Assembly: GCF_014653435.1 (NCBI RefSeq)
Contig: NZ_BNAO01000008.1
Location: 1 to 62,318, forward strand
Reading direction: 5' to 3'
DNA: 62,318 bases
Origin: Alishewanella longhuensis
GTDB taxonomy: Bacteria; Pseudomonadota; Gammaproteobacteria; Enterobacterales; Alteromonadaceae
The notes below the pieces were generated by a model. The model was not told where the DNA came from and ran no database searches. It saw only the letters and a program-made list of their open reading frames with translations. The position numbers and the translations under genes were made by a program. This document shows positions 1 to 7,319 of this stretch, piece by piece; within the stretch, counting starts at the first letter, position 1; each line of letters opens with the position of its first letter.

Positions 1-123
1 AGCAGAATTTTACCGATGCTCGGGATTGACCTGATCAAAAGTCAGGAAATATTGAGTTTTTACACAGCCTGCGCTCAAAGCGGAATTAGAGCTTATCCTA
101 ATAGCAACAATATGCCCCTCAAG
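1..123. other. Left edge, no gene called
   Basis: Downstream of the antitoxin-like gene on the minus strand one frame stays open for some 37 codons and then stops, without a convincing start codon. A RES-domain toxin, the usual partner of a DUF2384 antitoxin, is therefore not present immediately downstream. Part of the stretch resembles the ends of gammaproteobacterial insertion sequences as I remember them, but no terminal repeat or transposase can be shown. Confidence 0.3.
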
Positions 124-567
124 TTAAGAATGAACACCGAACTCGAGCCGAGTAATTAGATTTAAGACAGCTATGGTGTCTGCGGTTGTTTGAAGCATTT
201 CAATCGGCTGCTTTTGCCCGAGCGCTGGTAACGATGTTTGCATCCATTGGCGAACTGATTTTTGATCATCTTCAAAAAAATCATTGGCTCGTTCTATCAC
301 TTTGATCAAACAAAAGATACGATCGCTTTCTTCACGGTTGAAGTAACCATGTTTTCGTCGGCGGGCTAGCATCGAACTGGTGATACCAAGTGAATGTGCT
401 ACTAAAGTTAACCTAAAACCAATTATGTTCGCCACATTTGACAGTAGCTCAACACTGAAACCTGACTTGACCAACGCTCGAACTTTATGATCTTCACTTG
501 GCAGTTTAAGTTCTGCCCAAATAGTATTGGAAACATGAGTTGGTAAGTATTTACGAGGTTCCGTCAT
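124..567 (-). CDS. Xre/MbcA/ParS-type (DUF2384) antitoxin-like protein
   Basis: This 147-residue protein has the layout of RES-Xre antitoxins. The N-terminal half is helical and reads like a degenerate helix-turn-helix (around VAHSLGITSSMLARRR, residues 55-70). The C-terminal half carries the DUF2384 toxin-binding pattern, with a W-x-x-x-x-L-P-x-L-G stretch near residue 107 and a closing block ending RLEFGVHS. In known systems the antitoxin neutralises an NAD-degrading RES toxin and represses its own promoter. Here no RES gene follows within the 123 visible bases, and a second, shorter DUF2384 protein is encoded just upstream on the same strand. It may be an orphan antitoxin, or its partner may have been displaced. 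The family call is good; the pairing is open. Confidence 0.7.
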   Translation of the reverse strand: MTEPRKYLPTHVSNTIWAELKLPSEDHKVRALVKSGFSVELLSNVANIIGFRLTLVAHSLGITSSMLARRRKHGYFNREESDRIFCLIKVIERANDFFEDDQKSVRQWMQTSLPALGQKQPIEMLQTTADTIAVLNLITRLEFGVHS

Positions 568-692
568 GCTGTACCTATAAAATTAACTTTCTACCATCGG
601 ATAGAAATATCACCCCTAACTTGCGAGTAAAACAATCTTCGGACTAACCTTGCTTGCCACATTATTTCCTAAACTCACTCATACAAGTAAAA

Positions 693-902
693 TCATGCCA
701 TTTCACCAAACTTCATTTCTTGGAGAACTGTTAACAGTTCTCTGCGTTTTTCCTCAGTGAAAAGTAGGTCTCGGGGGCATTGACCATCTAGCCTCGGGAT
801 TGGCGTATCAAGCCATTCATCTAACCGAGCTTTATCATTATTGAAGAACATGTTTAGCTCATGCTCGAGTTGCAATTCTGAACAATTATGATTTATTTGC
901 AT
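693..902 (-). CDS. Short DUF2384-like protein (antitoxin C-terminal domain only)
   Basis: This 69-residue protein aligns by eye with the C-terminal half of the antitoxin-like protein at 124-567. Both have a W-L/M-x-T-x-x-P-x-L pattern, then a P-x-x-x-L block, and end in a hydrophobic helix finishing K/E-F-G. It lacks the helix-turn-helix half, so it could bind a toxin but not DNA on its own. It may be a decayed antitoxin, or a free toxin-binding domain. It starts at an ATG and is separated from the following antitoxin-like gene by about 125 bases. Confidence 0.5.
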   Translation of the reverse strand: MQINHNCSELQLEHELNMFFNNDKARLDEWLDTPIPRLDGQCPRDLLFTEEKRRELLTVLQEMKFGEMA

Positions 903-1051
903 GCACTTACCTAAAGATATCGGGCGCGCTTAAATGTCAAGAATCTAGAATAGATATGCGCAGAATCGTTAAAGTTAAATATCCAAAGCGCTTTGATGAC
1001 TATGTATTATTTGGTTTCCGGGTAGCCTTTTTATCCCGCTCACAGGCTGGG

Positions 1052-1105
1052 GGAGCGTCGCTCCGGCATTGCTACTCCAGTGTCCTGGCCCCGGTCAGTA
1101 GCAAT
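1052..1105. repeat. Cluster of hairpins between small genes
   Basis: In the gene-free stretch 903-1195 two inverted repeats lie back to back. GGAGC and GCTCC (1052-1056 and 1060-1064) form a tight stem with a 3-base loop. ATTGCTAC and GTAGCAAT (1068-1075 and 1098-1105) enclose 22 bases that hold a further small stem, CCAG with CTGG. No T-run follows on either strand, so a plain intrinsic terminator is unlikely. Element end, protein site and folded RNA remain possible. Nothing else is seen in the gap. Confidence 0.4.
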
Positions 1106-1195
1106 AGAGTTATTATAGCGTAGTAATAAAAATTGTTGTACTCGTTGCTCTGGCGAACAATTCAATCATTTTGCTACGGCACTGAAGAGAGAACA

Positions 1196-1345
1196 TTATT
1201 CGTTTTTTTCATCAAGTTGCTGCTGTTTTATTTGCTCAGTTTTTTCCTTTTTCTCAAGCTCAAATGCCCGAAAAAGCCGCACCATCATATAGACAAAAGA
1301 TGCAGCGATGGTCAGCAGCATCGCAATCTCATAACCGTTAAGCAT
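1196..1345 (-). CDS. Very small single-span membrane protein (49 aa)
   Basis: A 50-codon frame begins with ATG behind the Shine-Dalgarno sequence AAGGAG at a 6-base spacing. The product has a short polar N-terminus, one hydrophobic span at about residues 7-25 (alanine, leucine, methionine and valine rich), and a strongly charged tail with many lysines, glutamates and glutamines, probably a helix on the cytoplasmic face. I do not recognise a family. It lies downstream of the 98-residue gene on the same strand with a 66-base gap, so it may belong to the excisionase-integrase transcript. The opposite-strand frame over the same bases is less credible because it lacks such a ribosome site. Confidence 0.55.
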   Translation of the reverse strand: MLNGYEIAMLLTIAASFVYMMVRLFRAFELEKKEKTEQIKQQQLDEKNE

Positions 1346-1411
1346 ATTATTCTCCTTAAGTAGGGTCTAGGTAGCTAAGCCGCCACAACTTATGCGGCGG
1401 CTGATTTGAGA

Positions 1412-1708
1412 TTAATTGTAGATGTCGTCCGCTTGAGCAAGTAGCGCTTTGCGAAGATCATTCGACAGTGTTCTTGCATCATCCTGGCGCATACAGCTTG
1501 GACAGCAGAGTTTATCAGTGACCCATGACTTTACTGCGGCTTCATTATTGCGATCGCCGTCCTTGCCGATAAGTAATACTAAACCGACATCGTAACGATT
1601 AATTTTTAAAAGGTAGATCAGAGAGTGCGTCATTTTATTGATTTTCTCTGCTAGTTCTTTTTCCGCTTTATGAGCCCGGTAGGCTGGGGTATTTTCAATT
1701 TTTAACAT
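1412..1708 (-). CDS. Hypothetical protein behind the integrase (98 aa)
   Basis: The ATG start is preceded by GAGGA at a good distance, and the gene begins 14 bases after the integrase stop codon, so it should be co-transcribed with excisionase and integrase. The protein is mostly helical and charged. It has a C-C-P-S-C motif at about residues 71-75, a possible half metal site, and a hydrophobic stretch YDVGLVLLIGK in the middle. I do not recognise the family. Position suggests an accessory of the mobile element rather than a defence gene. Confidence 0.55.
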   Translation of the reverse strand: MLKIENTPAYRAHKAEKELAEKINKMTHSLIYLLKINRYDVGLVLLIGKDGDRNNEAAVKSWVTDKLCCPSCMRQDDARTLSNDLRKALLAQADDIYN

Positions 1709-1722
1709 GTTGGTATCCTCGA

Positions 1723-2916
1723 TTACAGGGCTGCACCTAAGGTGGACGTTAATAACTGTTCAAACGCTGAGCCATCATTGCGTGTCAGGTTTGGCACAAA
1801 ACGTGAGTAGGTTTTGAACAGCATTTCGGTGGTCGAATGACCCATTTGCCGGGCAATCCATTCTGGCGACTCACCAGCGGCTAACCACAGAGTGGCTGCC
1901 GTATGGCGGGTTTGGTAGGGGCGGCGCTTTTCAAGCCCCAGGCGTAACAGCATCGGATACCAGACGCGCTTGGTGACATTGTTATGTTCAAGCGGTTTGC
2001 CTTCACGATTACAAAACACGTATTCAGAAAAATTACTGGTAGCTCGGTATTGACGACGCAGTGCCTCCATTACCGGACCAATCATTTTGATATCCCGCTG
2101 AGAAAAGTCGTTTTTGGTGTAATCATCTTCACCGGCGACGATGGTTTCCCTTACCAGGATGAGACCACGATTAAAGTCGACATAACGCCATTTCAGGCCA
2201 TCGACTTCACCCGTGCGCATCCCGGTAAAAAAGCGGACGATATAATAGTTGCGATAGTCAGAGCGGCACTTCTCCAGGATAAGATTCACTTCATCCAACG
2301 AGAATGGCTGCACGTCACTCTTGGGTACCTTTAGCGGTTTAATGCGCGTAAAAGGCGTGTTAAAGTTATACCGGTCGGCGGCTTCATCAAAAATCCGCCT
2401 TAACGGATCCATGATTTTGTTAATACGATTATTCGATAACGCTTCTTTATTGCTCCGGCCAGGGACTTTTGCGAGGTTTGACCGGAATTTCAATAAATCA
2501 GCACGGGTGATGTCGCCGACACCTTGAGCGCCAAATGCAGGTAGGTAGTACTTATCAACTGAGCCGCGAATACTGATGCGGTAGGACTGGCGCCACTGGA
2601 TCACGTTTTCCTGATACCACTCATCCACAAATTCAGCAAAGAGCGGCGTACGGGGCGCCGTAATCGCAGCTTGTGCGACCAATGCCTCAGTATCCAGCTC
2701 AGCCAAGGTGCTCAGGTAACTGCTATTGGGAAAATGCTTTGCATAATTAAAGGTACCGGTTTGAATTTCCGCTTCAATTTGCTGCAGGTGCTTTTCCAGT
2801 TTTTTACGGTTACCCTTGTTATCGAGTAAGGTGGTTTGCTCCCGGCAACGGCGCCCTTGATACATAAAGTCGTAGTAGAGGCGGGCAGTCTCACGGCGGA
2901 CAGAAATTTTACCCAT
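1723..2916 (-). CDS. int: Tyrosine recombinase / integrase with DUF3596 N-terminus
   Basis: This 397-residue site-specific recombinase is expected to insert and excise the island. The N-terminus matches the DUF3596 arm-type DNA-binding domain (YDFMYQGRRCREQT, then GTFNYAKHFPNS). A SAM-like core-binding domain follows at about residues 80-180, then the catalytic domain. Visible catalytic residues are Arg234 in TGMRTGE, the H-x-x-R-type box in TRHTAATLW, the later GH in RQMGHST, and the nucleophile Tyr370 in KTYSRF. I chose the start at 2916 because AGGAGG sits 7 bases before it; an upstream in-frame ATG seven codons earlier lacks this. The gene overlaps the excisionase stop by 8 bases. The protein looks intact. 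Confidence 0.93.
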   Translation of the reverse strand: MGKISVRRETARLYYDFMYQGRRCREQTTLLDNKGNRKKLEKHLQQIEAEIQTGTFNYAKHFPNSSYLSTLAELDTEALVAQAAITAPRTPLFAEFVDEWYQENVIQWRQSYRISIRGSVDKYYLPAFGAQGVGDITRADLLKFRSNLAKVPGRSNKEALSNNRINKIMDPLRRIFDEAADRYNFNTPFTRIKPLKVPKSDVQPFSLDEVNLILEKCRSDYRNYYIVRFFTGMRTGEVDGLKWRYVDFNRGLILVRETIVAGEDDYTKNDFSQRDIKMIGPVMEALRRQYRATSNFSEYVFCNREGKPLEHNNVTKRVWYPMLLRLGLEKRRPYQTRHTAATLWLAAGESPEWIARQMGHSTTEMLFKTYSRFVPNLTRNDGSAFEQLLTSTLGAAL

Positions 2917-3148
2917 TGACCACCTCCTGCTGCTCACACATCATGCCGATACTGTCATGTGTTGAACTCAACCAGTCAGCTTCAATGGTTTCCCAGATAA
3001 ACAGCAGTTTGCGCCGCCCGAACGGCCGAATGTAATGCCGTCCTTCAATCAGGAAGGTGTCTAACAACATGTTACGGATTGAGCACACATCGTAGTGGAT
3101 TCGCTCGGCTAACTGCTCGGTAGTTAAATAAGTACGTGTTGCACGCAT
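2909..3148 (-). CDS. Excisionase-like small DNA-binding protein
   Basis: This 79-residue protein is encoded immediately upstream of the integrase, overlapping it by 8 bases, in the usual excisionase position. It reads as a winged-helix or MerR-like fold: L-T-T-E-Q-L-A-E-R at residues 7-15 is a typical first helix pair, followed by a basic segment GRRKLLFIWETIE where an excisionase wing would be. Excisionases bend DNA at attachment sites and tilt the recombinase towards excision. The start at 3148 is supported by AGAGGA 8 bases upstream; a longer frame reaching 3196 lacks a comparable site. The three CGCCACAWA repeats upstream could be its own binding sites. Assignment rests mostly on position and size. 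Confidence 0.7.
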   Translation of the reverse strand: MRATRTYLTTEQLAERIHYDVCSIRNMLLDTFLIEGRHYIRPFGRRKLLFIWETIEADWLSSTHDSIGMMCEQQEVVNG

Positions 3149-3217
3149 TGTTATTTCCTCTTGTTGGGTATCGCACCGTTGCGATACAGATTTCACGTTA
3201 CCGTGCTTTTAAATTCC

Positions 3218-3334
3218 CGCCACAAACCTCGCAGCTGAGGCAAAACAACTAAAAAACGTCGATAACCCTTTTGTCTGTGCCGATTTCTCGCCACATACGA
3301 GCAGGCTAACCGAGATACAAATTGACGCCACAAA
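3218..3334 (+). repeat. Three direct copies of CGCCACAWA between excisionase and Xre genes
   Basis: Copies lie at 3218-3226, 3289-3297 and 3326-3334 within the roughly 300-base divergent intergenic region 3149-3450. CCGATTT (3280-3286) and AAATCGG (3332-3338) form a wider inverted pair around the last two. Such spaced repeats are typical of excisionase or arm-type integrase sites, or of operators for the adjacent Xre regulator. The core resembles the GTCACA repeats near the right end of the window (61900-62161). Confidence 0.45.
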
Positions 3335-3450
3335 TCGGAAAATGAGGAAAAATCCCAGAAGGAAATAACAGTCGTTACGGCCAGATCGTTTTGTAGCGTA
3401 ATTGCGATCCTGCGATAGGCTGGTGCTGAATCAATCAGAGGAGAGTGACT

Positions 3451-3705
3451 ATGTTGCGTTATAAAGTTCGTGAGTTGTTAGCTGAGAAAAGTTTTGTTGA
3501 AAATCGCCGGATCACATTTAAGGAGTTGTGTGATGTCAGCGGCATCAGCCGGCAGACCTTAACCCGAATGGTTAATCAGCGAGGCTATATTACCGGGACA
3601 GATACCCTAGATAAACTCTGTGCCTATTTTAACTGTGGAGTAGGTGACGTGTTGGAGTTTGTACAAAACGATAGGATTGAGAACATCCTCCTCCCTGCGA
3701 AATAA
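3451..3705 (+). CDS. Xre/Cro-family transcriptional regulator
   Basis: This 84-residue protein is a single helix-turn-helix domain of the compact Cro/C1 type. The core is ITFKELCDVSGISRQTLTRM (residues 22-41), then a loop and LDKLCAYFNCGVGDVLEFV, the typical dimerisation end of this family. It is divergent from the excisionase-integrase operon and most likely controls it, and itself, from the shared repeat-rich region. The ATG at 3451 was chosen over a GTG two codons earlier because GAGGAG lies at an 8-base spacing. Confidence 0.88.
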   Translation: MLRYKVRELLAEKSFVENRRITFKELCDVSGISRQTLTRMVNQRGYITGTDTLDKLCAYFNCGVGDVLEFVQNDRIENILLPAK

Positions 3706-3882
3706 CGTCTGGTATATGGAGAGCGCCACTGAACTGGTCAATAAGAGCCAATAAGTGGCATTACCATCTTGCGGTGTCTTTACGCAGTTGCAAACATCGT
3801 ATTAATTAAACGAACCTGAGCACATGACCAATTTTACGAATATCATGCTAGATTTTAATTGTTTTCAACAGGAGAAATAAGA

Positions 3883-3987
3883 ATGCAGGTTTACGGTATT
3901 GTGGCTTTGATAGTCGGTTTTACCGCAATTGGTTTCACCCTCTATTTAGTGTTACGTGTTGCCAAAAAAAGAGACCATCGCGAGTGA
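3883..3987 (+). CDS. Very small single-span membrane protein (34 aa)
   Basis: A 35-codon frame starts at ATG behind AGGAG. The product is almost entirely one hydrophobic span (residues 4-26, rich in Val, Ile, Phe, Gly and Leu) followed by a short basic tail AKKRDHRE, which predicts an N-out, C-in topology by the positive-inside rule. It faces a similarly small membrane protein encoded on the other strand at 4047-4160. Membrane peptides of this size can be type I toxins or small regulators; nothing in the sequence decides this. No antisense RNA promoter could be recognised. Confidence 0.5.
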   Translation: MQVYGIVALIVGFTAIGFTLYLVLRVAKKRDHRE

Positions 3988-4046
3988 CAAATAGCCATAC
4001 TAATAAGAGAAGCTGCCAGCAGCACATACGCTTCGAGTAAGACACC

Positions 4047-4160
4047 TCAACTTTTATCATTATCAGATCCCTGATTACATGCAAAGCGGTAGACCACGTA
4101 GAGGTTTACGCCAGCCATGATAAGGATAAAAACACCGATACTAATTAATATTCCAACCAT
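4047..4160 (-). CDS. Very small single-span membrane protein (37 aa)
   Basis: A 38-codon frame on the minus strand starts at ATG 4160, with GGAA about 9 bases upstream. Residues 2-25 form one hydrophobic span rich in Ile, Val, Leu and Gly; the tail is polar and ends SDNDKS. A set of overlapping palindromes (4171-4208) lies just upstream of the start and may control it. The gene is convergent with the 34-residue membrane protein. The resemblance in size and layout hints at a related pair, but their sequences do not clearly align. Confidence 0.45.
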   Translation of the reverse strand: MVGILISIGVFILIMAGVNLYVVYRFACNQGSDNDKS

Positions 4161-4170
4161 AGTGAGTTCC

Positions 4171-4208
4171 TAAACCTGATTTGGTTTAGTTTTTATGATA
4201 AACCAAAT
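4171..4208. promoter_or_regulatory. Overlapping palindromes with TAAACC/GGTTTA half-sites
   Basis: ATTTGGTTTA (4179-4188) and TAAACCAAAT (4199-4208) form a perfect 10-bp inverted repeat with a 10-base spacer. TAAACC at 4171-4176 makes a second palindrome with the same GGTTTA (4183-4188). Three half-sites in alternating orientation next to the start of the 37-residue gene suggest an operator that can be bound in two registers. A hairpin in the transcript leader is the alternative. Confidence 0.45.
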
Positions 4209-4314
4209 TCCCATTTCGGCAAGAACAGCCTTGCTAGACATTACTGCAAGCTTTGTGGCGTGAATTTTTTTCTGTGTTGAGATGGCCTGGTTCATTTAAC
4301 CAAAAGGAGGCCAT

Positions 4315-4887
4315 ATGAACATTCCATTAATGAAACTTGATAACCAAACTTTGCTAGACCTGTCTGATTATAGCCATTCGCTGGAAATGGAAAACCTAAG
4401 TATTCACCTCTATCTCGAATATAAGGGTGCGAGAACCGGTGTGATTGAAGGTGATGATCCTTTTGAAGAGCCACTTTCTGGCATCAGCCCCAAAGGATTT
4501 GCATTGTTAATGTTGGCCAGTTTAAATATGTGCTTTCGGCCTGCAGCAGGCCACCCAAATCGTGAAGTAATGCTGGCCGTTCCTGTCTCGTTTGGCACGT
4601 TTCATGTCTACAGCATGTTACCCGGCTGCTGGACAAAACCAACATCAGGTTCACGCTATCTGGGCTTTACCATGATCTTTAATCAACATCACCGAGCCTT
4701 GGCATCGATTATTCAAGCAGAATACCCGGATATATTGGTGCTCCCCGAGCCAGAATGTGAGCAGTTAGTGCTGGCCAGTTATTTCACCATTGATGAAGAG
4801 GTGTATTTGGCGGATATCTGCGATGAGGTGTATGGTTTAATTCAACAGTTCAGCGAGATAGATAAGCGGTTATCTGCTCTAAGTTAG
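4315..4887 (+). CDS. Hypothetical protein (190 aa)
   Basis: The start is certain: ATG follows AAGGAGG at a 5-base spacing. The protein is soluble-looking, with an acidic overall character, a stretch FALLMLASLNMCFRPAAG in the middle that may be a buried helix, and a beta-rich block around FGTFHVYSMLPGCW. The C-terminus is helical and acidic. I recognise no family, signal peptide or metal motif. It stands alone between the integrase region and the deacetylase module, more than 150 bases from either neighbour, so it is probably its own transcription unit. Confidence 0.6.
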   Translation: MNIPLMKLDNQTLLDLSDYSHSLEMENLSIHLYLEYKGARTGVIEGDDPFEEPLSGISPKGFALLMLASLNMCFRPAAGHPNREVMLAVPVSFGTFHVYSMLPGCWTKPTSGSRYLGFTMIFNQHHRALASIIQAEYPDILVLPEPECEQLVLASYFTIDEEVYLADICDEVYGLIQQFSEIDKRLSALS

Positions 4888-5086
4888 AAAGCAACACCGG
4901 AGCAGCATGCCATAGGTTTGAGTCTGTGAAGTGCTGTTCCAAACTGTTATTACGCCGTTGTAGTTTTGCGTTGTCTAATCTGATAATTACTTAACTTAAC
5001 AGTTACTCTTAGGGTGAGCTTCAGGTATCAATCATTGAAACATCAGTGTTATACACTTGTCACCGAACTAACCAAGGAGTGTATCT

Positions 5087-5293
5087 ATGACAAGCCAAAT
5101 CCTTCGTGACGCTGCCGGACATCCCTATGCTTTTATTGATCATCATCCAGGTGGTGATCAATCCATTCGTACAGTGGATGGCGTGATTGGACGCTATTAC
5201 GCTGGCATGAACTACACCATGGATTTACGCCGCGGCACTGTTATAGCGAAAGGGAATGCCCTACAGAGTTTAGTCGCGCCTAAAATTTACTAA
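5087..5293 (+). CDS. Small beta-rich protein, possibly 4-fold beta flower type
   Basis: This 68-residue protein starts at an ATG behind AAGGAG. It is built of short strands separated by glycines and turns (HPYAFIDHH, TVDGVIGRYY, MNYTMDLRRGTVI), which resembles the small beta-flower family in which a turn-G-x-I-x-G pattern repeats. Family membership is a guess from this pattern. It ends 11 bases before the deacetylase start, so the two are almost certainly co-translated, and the peptide may act as a partner or substrate of that enzyme. Confidence 0.5.
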   Translation: MTSQILRDAAGHPYAFIDHHPGGDQSIRTVDGVIGRYYAGMNYTMDLRRGTVIAKGNALQSLVAPKIY

Positions 5294-5304
5294 GGAGAGT
5301 GCCA

Positions 5305-6174
5305 ATGCAAAAGCTCCCGATTTTTTATCGCGATGAAATTATCAGTGATGTTAAAAGCTTTTCTCCGAGTGCTGCTAAGCCTGCGCTAGTTGTAGAGCGC
5401 TGGCTTAGCCTTTCACAGCCAATTGAGGTTTGTTCCTTTGAGCCTGTAACGCCAGACAACCTCAAATTAGCTCACGATAATGATTACGTTGATGGCGTAA
5501 TGAACGGAATTCTTAAGAATGGTTTTGGTAATAAAGATATCGCTGTTGCTAATAGCTGTCTTTATACCGTTGGCGCTATGCTTGCCGCTGCAAGAAGTGC
5601 ACTTGTTTCCAAGCAGGTTGCCGTTGCACCCGTATCAGGCTTTCATCATGCAGGTTATGCGGATGCGTTTGGGTTTTGCACCTTTAACGGTTTACTCATT
5701 ACCGCCTTAATGTTAAAGCATGAGGGTGCCCTCAGCAAAATAGCGATTCTAGATTTAGACGTGCACGAGGGCGATGGCACTCGAGAGATTATGGACAAAC
5801 TGCAGTTAAACGATTGGATTGTGCATCATAGTTTAGCCTATGCGGTTGACCCAATACCTGACAATGCACAGGCTTATCTTGATTCGCTGCCGAAGGTTTT
5901 AACTGAAATGGCAAGCTGTGATCTTATTTTGTTTCAAGCCAGTGCTGATCTGCATATTGATGATCCACTGGGAGGTTTTCTTACAACAGAGCAGCTACGA
6001 GAGCGTGACAAGATCGTATTTACTTTTTGTCAGCAGCACAAGATACCACTGGCCTGGAATACGGCGGGAGGGTATCAGCGCGATGAGCAAGGTAATATCT
6101 GGCCGGTGCTTGATTTACATGACAATACACTGAAGGAATGTGTCAGTGCTTACCTAGGAGAAGTTCTAGATTAA
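5305..6174 (+). CDS. Histone-deacetylase-family zinc amidohydrolase
   Basis: This 289-residue protein carries the arginase/deacetylase fold signatures of the HDAC/AcuC/APAH family, which remove acyl groups from lysines or polyamines. The catalytic His-His pair is at 114-115 (SGFHHAGY). Zinc ligands are Asp152 and His154 (LDLDVHEGDGT) and Asp220 (HIDDPLGG), and the transition-state tyrosine is in TAGGYQ. The usual second histidine of DVHHGNGT is a glutamate here (Glu155), and the protein is shorter than typical AcuC. The start at 5305 has AAGGAG 7 bases upstream. It follows a small beta-rich gene and precedes a WYL regulator. Its substrate is unknown; a metabolic role is possible, but it sits inside a defence-rich island. 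Confidence 0.88.
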   Translation: MQKLPIFYRDEIISDVKSFSPSAAKPALVVERWLSLSQPIEVCSFEPVTPDNLKLAHDNDYVDGVMNGILKNGFGNKDIAVANSCLYTVGAMLAAARSALVSKQVAVAPVSGFHHAGYADAFGFCTFNGLLITALMLKHEGALSKIAILDLDVHEGDGTREIMDKLQLNDWIVHHSLAYAVDPIPDNAQAYLDSLPKVLTEMASCDLILFQASADLHIDDPLGGFLTTEQLRERDKIVFTFCQQHKIPLAWNTAGGYQRDEQGNIWPVLDLHDNTLKECVSAYLGEVLD

Positions 6175-6244
6175 TAAATGGAAAGTATTGATTAATCGTG
6201 TACTTAGGATTAGTTTGTTATTTTTTTGAGCAAGGAGGCTTAAA

Positions 6245-7258
6245 TTGCCTAAAGCAAGCCGCATAGACTTAACAAAGCAACAAGTATTCCTAGCGTTACC
6301 TGAAAAGCCTGCTAACCCAATATCATTGAAAGAAATTATTCGCAGGTTAAGTAGTCAACACAAAATAGATGACAAAAGTCTTAACTCCCGCGCTTTGGAG
6401 CAATTTGTACGACGCATACTGGAAAAATTACTCGAATTTAATGAGTATCCGATCTATTCCGAAAAGTCTGCTCGCCCAGTCTTATTTGGTCGTGAGAAAG
6501 AGCCAGTAAAACAAGCGTTAGGCGTGTTGACTCAGCTTAGTTACTTGAATGACAAGGTAACTCGTTTCTTACCTATTGAGCAGCAGGCGATCTTTCAACG
6601 CTCGATAAAGCAGAACGGTGTAGATCGCTGGCAGCAATATATTTATGTTGCTCCCTCAGCCGTTTGGCGTTCACCTGACTATAAAGCCGAAGCATTAAGA
6701 GTAATTTATTCGGCCATTGAAAATCAGCACCCCATTGCTTTTGATTACCGCAATATGAAAGGGCAAGCCAAAAGAAAGCAGCTGATGCCTTGGGGGCTGA
6801 TGTTTAAAGCAGAAAAAATCTATTTGTTGGGTGTTGAGGGGCACTTAGACATTGATAAACCTGCGTCTTATGCTGTGCATCGTATGGAGAACCTAGCTCC
6901 ATTACCCATTGAGCTGAAGTATCGCTGCAAACCTGATACCAAAACATTAACTCAGATATGTGAGGAACATGAAATCGGTTTGTTCAGCTCACACCGAGAT
7001 AAAAAAATTGCCATTGAACTTAAGTTTTATGGTGATGCAGCCCGTTATATCGATGAAACACCGCTAAGTGATGATCAAGAGATTATCTTACTGGCAGATG
7101 ATTGCAGAGTATTAAAAGCAACGGTGCGTGATTGCTACGAACTAAGGAAGTTTATCCGAGGCTTTGGCGTCAATGTCGAAGTGCTTGCTCCAGCTGAACT
7201 TAGGGCGGAAATAACTGCAGAATTACAAGCGCTGCTTAAGCGTTATGCAGATGTATAA
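6245..7258 (+). CDS. WYL-domain transcriptional regulator
   Basis: This 337-residue protein begins with TTG behind a full AAGGAGG at 6-base spacing. The N-terminal 130 residues are helical and basic and probably hold the winged-helix DNA-binding part. Residues about 150-225 are the WYL domain (AIENQHPIAFDYRNMKG, then QLMPWGLMFKAEKIYLLG and YAVHRMENL), an SH3-like ligand-binding fold. A WCX-type C-terminal dimerisation region follows. WYL proteins are regulators of phage-defence loci such as BREX and CBASS islands, thought to sense nucleic-acid ligands. The nearest candidate operator is the palindrome at 8556-8584. A 10-bp stem follows the gene. Confidence 0.9.
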   Translation: MPKASRIDLTKQQVFLALPEKPANPISLKEIIRRLSSQHKIDDKSLNSRALEQFVRRILEKLLEFNEYPIYSEKSARPVLFGREKEPVKQALGVLTQLSYLNDKVTRFLPIEQQAIFQRSIKQNGVDRWQQYIYVAPSAVWRSPDYKAEALRVIYSAIENQHPIAFDYRNMKGQAKRKQLMPWGLMFKAEKIYLLGVEGHLDIDKPASYAVHRMENLAPLPIELKYRCKPDTKTLTQICEEHEIGLFSSHRDKKIAIELKFYGDAARYIDETPLSDDQEIILLADDCRVLKATVRDCYELRKFIRGFGVNVEVLAPAELRAEITAELQALLKRYADV

Positions 7259-7267
7259 GAAGGCGCT

Positions 7268-7293
7268 TTAGCTTGCTGGGCGCAGCAAGCTAA
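7268..7293. terminator. Hairpin after the WYL regulator gene
   Basis: TTAGCTTGCT and AGCAAGCTAA form a perfect 10-bp stem with a GGGCGC loop. No T-run follows on the plus strand, so it may act as a partial terminator or RNA-stability element between the regulator and the next gene. Confidence 0.4.
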
Positions 7294-7319
7294 GTAAATA
7301 ATTTAAAAGGATTAAGATT

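Noticed and set aside
1..123. Insertion-sequence end at the left edge
   Set aside because: Only a vague similarity from memory; no transposase, terminal repeat or target duplication can be seen.
1012..1028. TGGTTTCCGGGTAGCC resembles the tRNA-fMet 3' end and could mark the left attachment site
   Set aside because: It matches only with several gaps and substitutions; a recombinase core would be expected to be an exact copy.
1133..1363. Plus-strand 76-codon frame
   Set aside because: It is the antisense of the better supported 49-residue membrane protein, which has a clear Shine-Dalgarno sequence.
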